DNA from: Dehalococcoidia bacterium
Lineage (GTDB): Bacteria > Chloroflexota > Dehalococcoidia > JACPQF01
Direction of reading: 5' to 3'
Assembly: GCA_030650265.1 (NCBI GenBank)
Contig: JAUSEJ010000224.1
Coordinates: 1 to 15,865, forward strand
Length of the DNA: 15,865 bases
A program made the position numbers and the translations under genes. The notes under the pieces are model-generated. The model was not told the origin of the DNA. It did no database searches and saw only the letters and a list, made by a program, of their open reading frames with translations. This document shows positions 15,661 through 15,865 of the stretch, piece after piece (positions within the stretch are counted from its first letter, which is position 1; the number at the start of each line of letters is the position of its first letter).

Positions 15661-15689
15661 ATTATACTCGACTAGCAGGGGCACATCAA
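15661..15689 (-). promoter_or_regulatory. Near-consensus sigma-70-type promoter for the FAH-argF-cdaA-der operon
   Basis: On the minus strand TTGATG (15689-15684) and a perfect TATAAT (15666-15661) are spaced by exactly 17 bases. The predicted transcript start near 15654 leaves about 25 bases of leader containing GGAGAGG before the FAH ATG. It is probably the main promoter for the long downstream gene run. Confidence 0.75.
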
Positions 15690-15752
15690 ATAATTTCGCC
15701 GCAGCCTCGACAATTCCGCGCCACAAACTCGTCGGATTTCCTGCAACGAATA

Positions 15753-15772
15753 TGTCAAATGTCTTGACATTT
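15753..15772. promoter_or_regulatory. Palindromic site upstream of the operon promoter
   Basis: AAATGTCTTGACATTT (15757-15772) is a perfect inverted repeat of seven bases around a two-base centre. It overlaps a second dyad, TGTCAA...TTGACA (15753-15769). It lies about 65-85 bases upstream of the -35 box and after the stop of the preceding gene. It could be an operator or activator site; as a terminator it is weak and lacks a T-run. Confidence 0.35.
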
Positions 15773-15784
15773 CCCGGATAGATG

Positions 15785-15865
15785 CTAGTCCGGATTGCTG
15801 TCCCCTGTTACCTCCCCGACGACGTAGGCACGCGCCCCCTGGTAGCGTATCATTCTCGAGACGAC
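15785..15865 (-). CDS. C-terminal end of an unidentified gene (5' part outside window)
   Basis: An open frame enters from the right edge and ends at TAG (15787-15785) after 26 codons, including RMIRYQGARAYVVGEVTG. The composition and codon choice look like a real protein end, but it is too short to assign to a family. An internal ATG would make only a 22-residue peptide. If real, it is the gene preceding the FAH operon, with a promoter-bearing gap of about 155 bases between them. Confidence 0.35.
   Translation of the reverse strand, partial: VVSRMIRYQGARAYVVGEVTGDSNPD

Noticed and set aside
15653..15781. A 42-codon plus-strand frame in the right-hand intergenic gap
   Set aside because: No ribosome site, no recognisable family, and it overlaps a strong minus-strand promoter.
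15610..15807. A 65-codon minus-strand frame over the FAH promoter with a protein-like translation (includes LFDVPLLVEYNTTI)
   Set aside because: It has no ATG or GTG start outside its last third and overlaps both the consensus promoter and the FAH start. Kept only as a possible remnant or chance frame.

Overview
The window is a compact bacterial chromosome segment in which every confident gene lies on the minus strand, with very short gaps or 4-base overlaps. Read right to left it holds thirteen well-supported coding regions, plus the last 26 codons of a gene entering from the right edge. The left-most gene runs off the left edge. There are no RNA genes, insertion sequences, phage genes or CRISPR arrays. 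The gene set fits Chloroflexota: a large protein with an XPB/Ssl2-type helicase-associated domain, a PdtaS/PdtaR-like kinase and ANTAR regulator pair, a YfhO-type membrane protein, and unusual GpsA and PlsY signature residues. That assignment is inference from protein character, not a computed placement.

Right block (about 15.7 to 7.77 kb): a near-consensus sigma-70-type promoter (TTGATG, 17 bases, TATAAT) sits just upstream of a fumarylacetoacetate hydrolase family gene. It is followed by argF, a TPR protein gene, cdaA (diadenylate cyclase), cdaR (YbbR-domain regulator of CdaA), der (ribosome assembly GTPase), plsY and gpsA (first steps of phospholipid synthesis). Spacing suggests one long transcription unit linking c-di-AMP synthesis, ribosome maturation and membrane lipid synthesis. 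A strong imperfect inverted repeat lies in the only sizeable internal gap, between der and plsY.

Left block (about 7.76 kb to the left edge): a second good promoter (TTGTAA, 17 bases, TATAAT) drives a PdtaS-like histidine kinase and an ANTAR response regulator. A GT2 glycosyltransferase, a 1032-residue YfhO-family membrane protein and the XPB-type protein follow with minimal gaps. The roughly 130-base leader of the kinase transcript can form two adjacent hairpins, each with a six-base loop, separated by three bases. This is the general architecture recognised by ANTAR proteins, and the same operon encodes an ANTAR protein. This possible RNA-level autoregulation is the most interesting candidate in the window, although only one of the two loops carries both expected conserved bases.

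The GT2 and YfhO pair resembles the logic of the Bacillus CsbB/YfhO system, where a lipid-linked sugar is made in the cytoplasm and transferred outside by a multi-spanning protein. Here it probably decorates a cell-surface polymer or protein.
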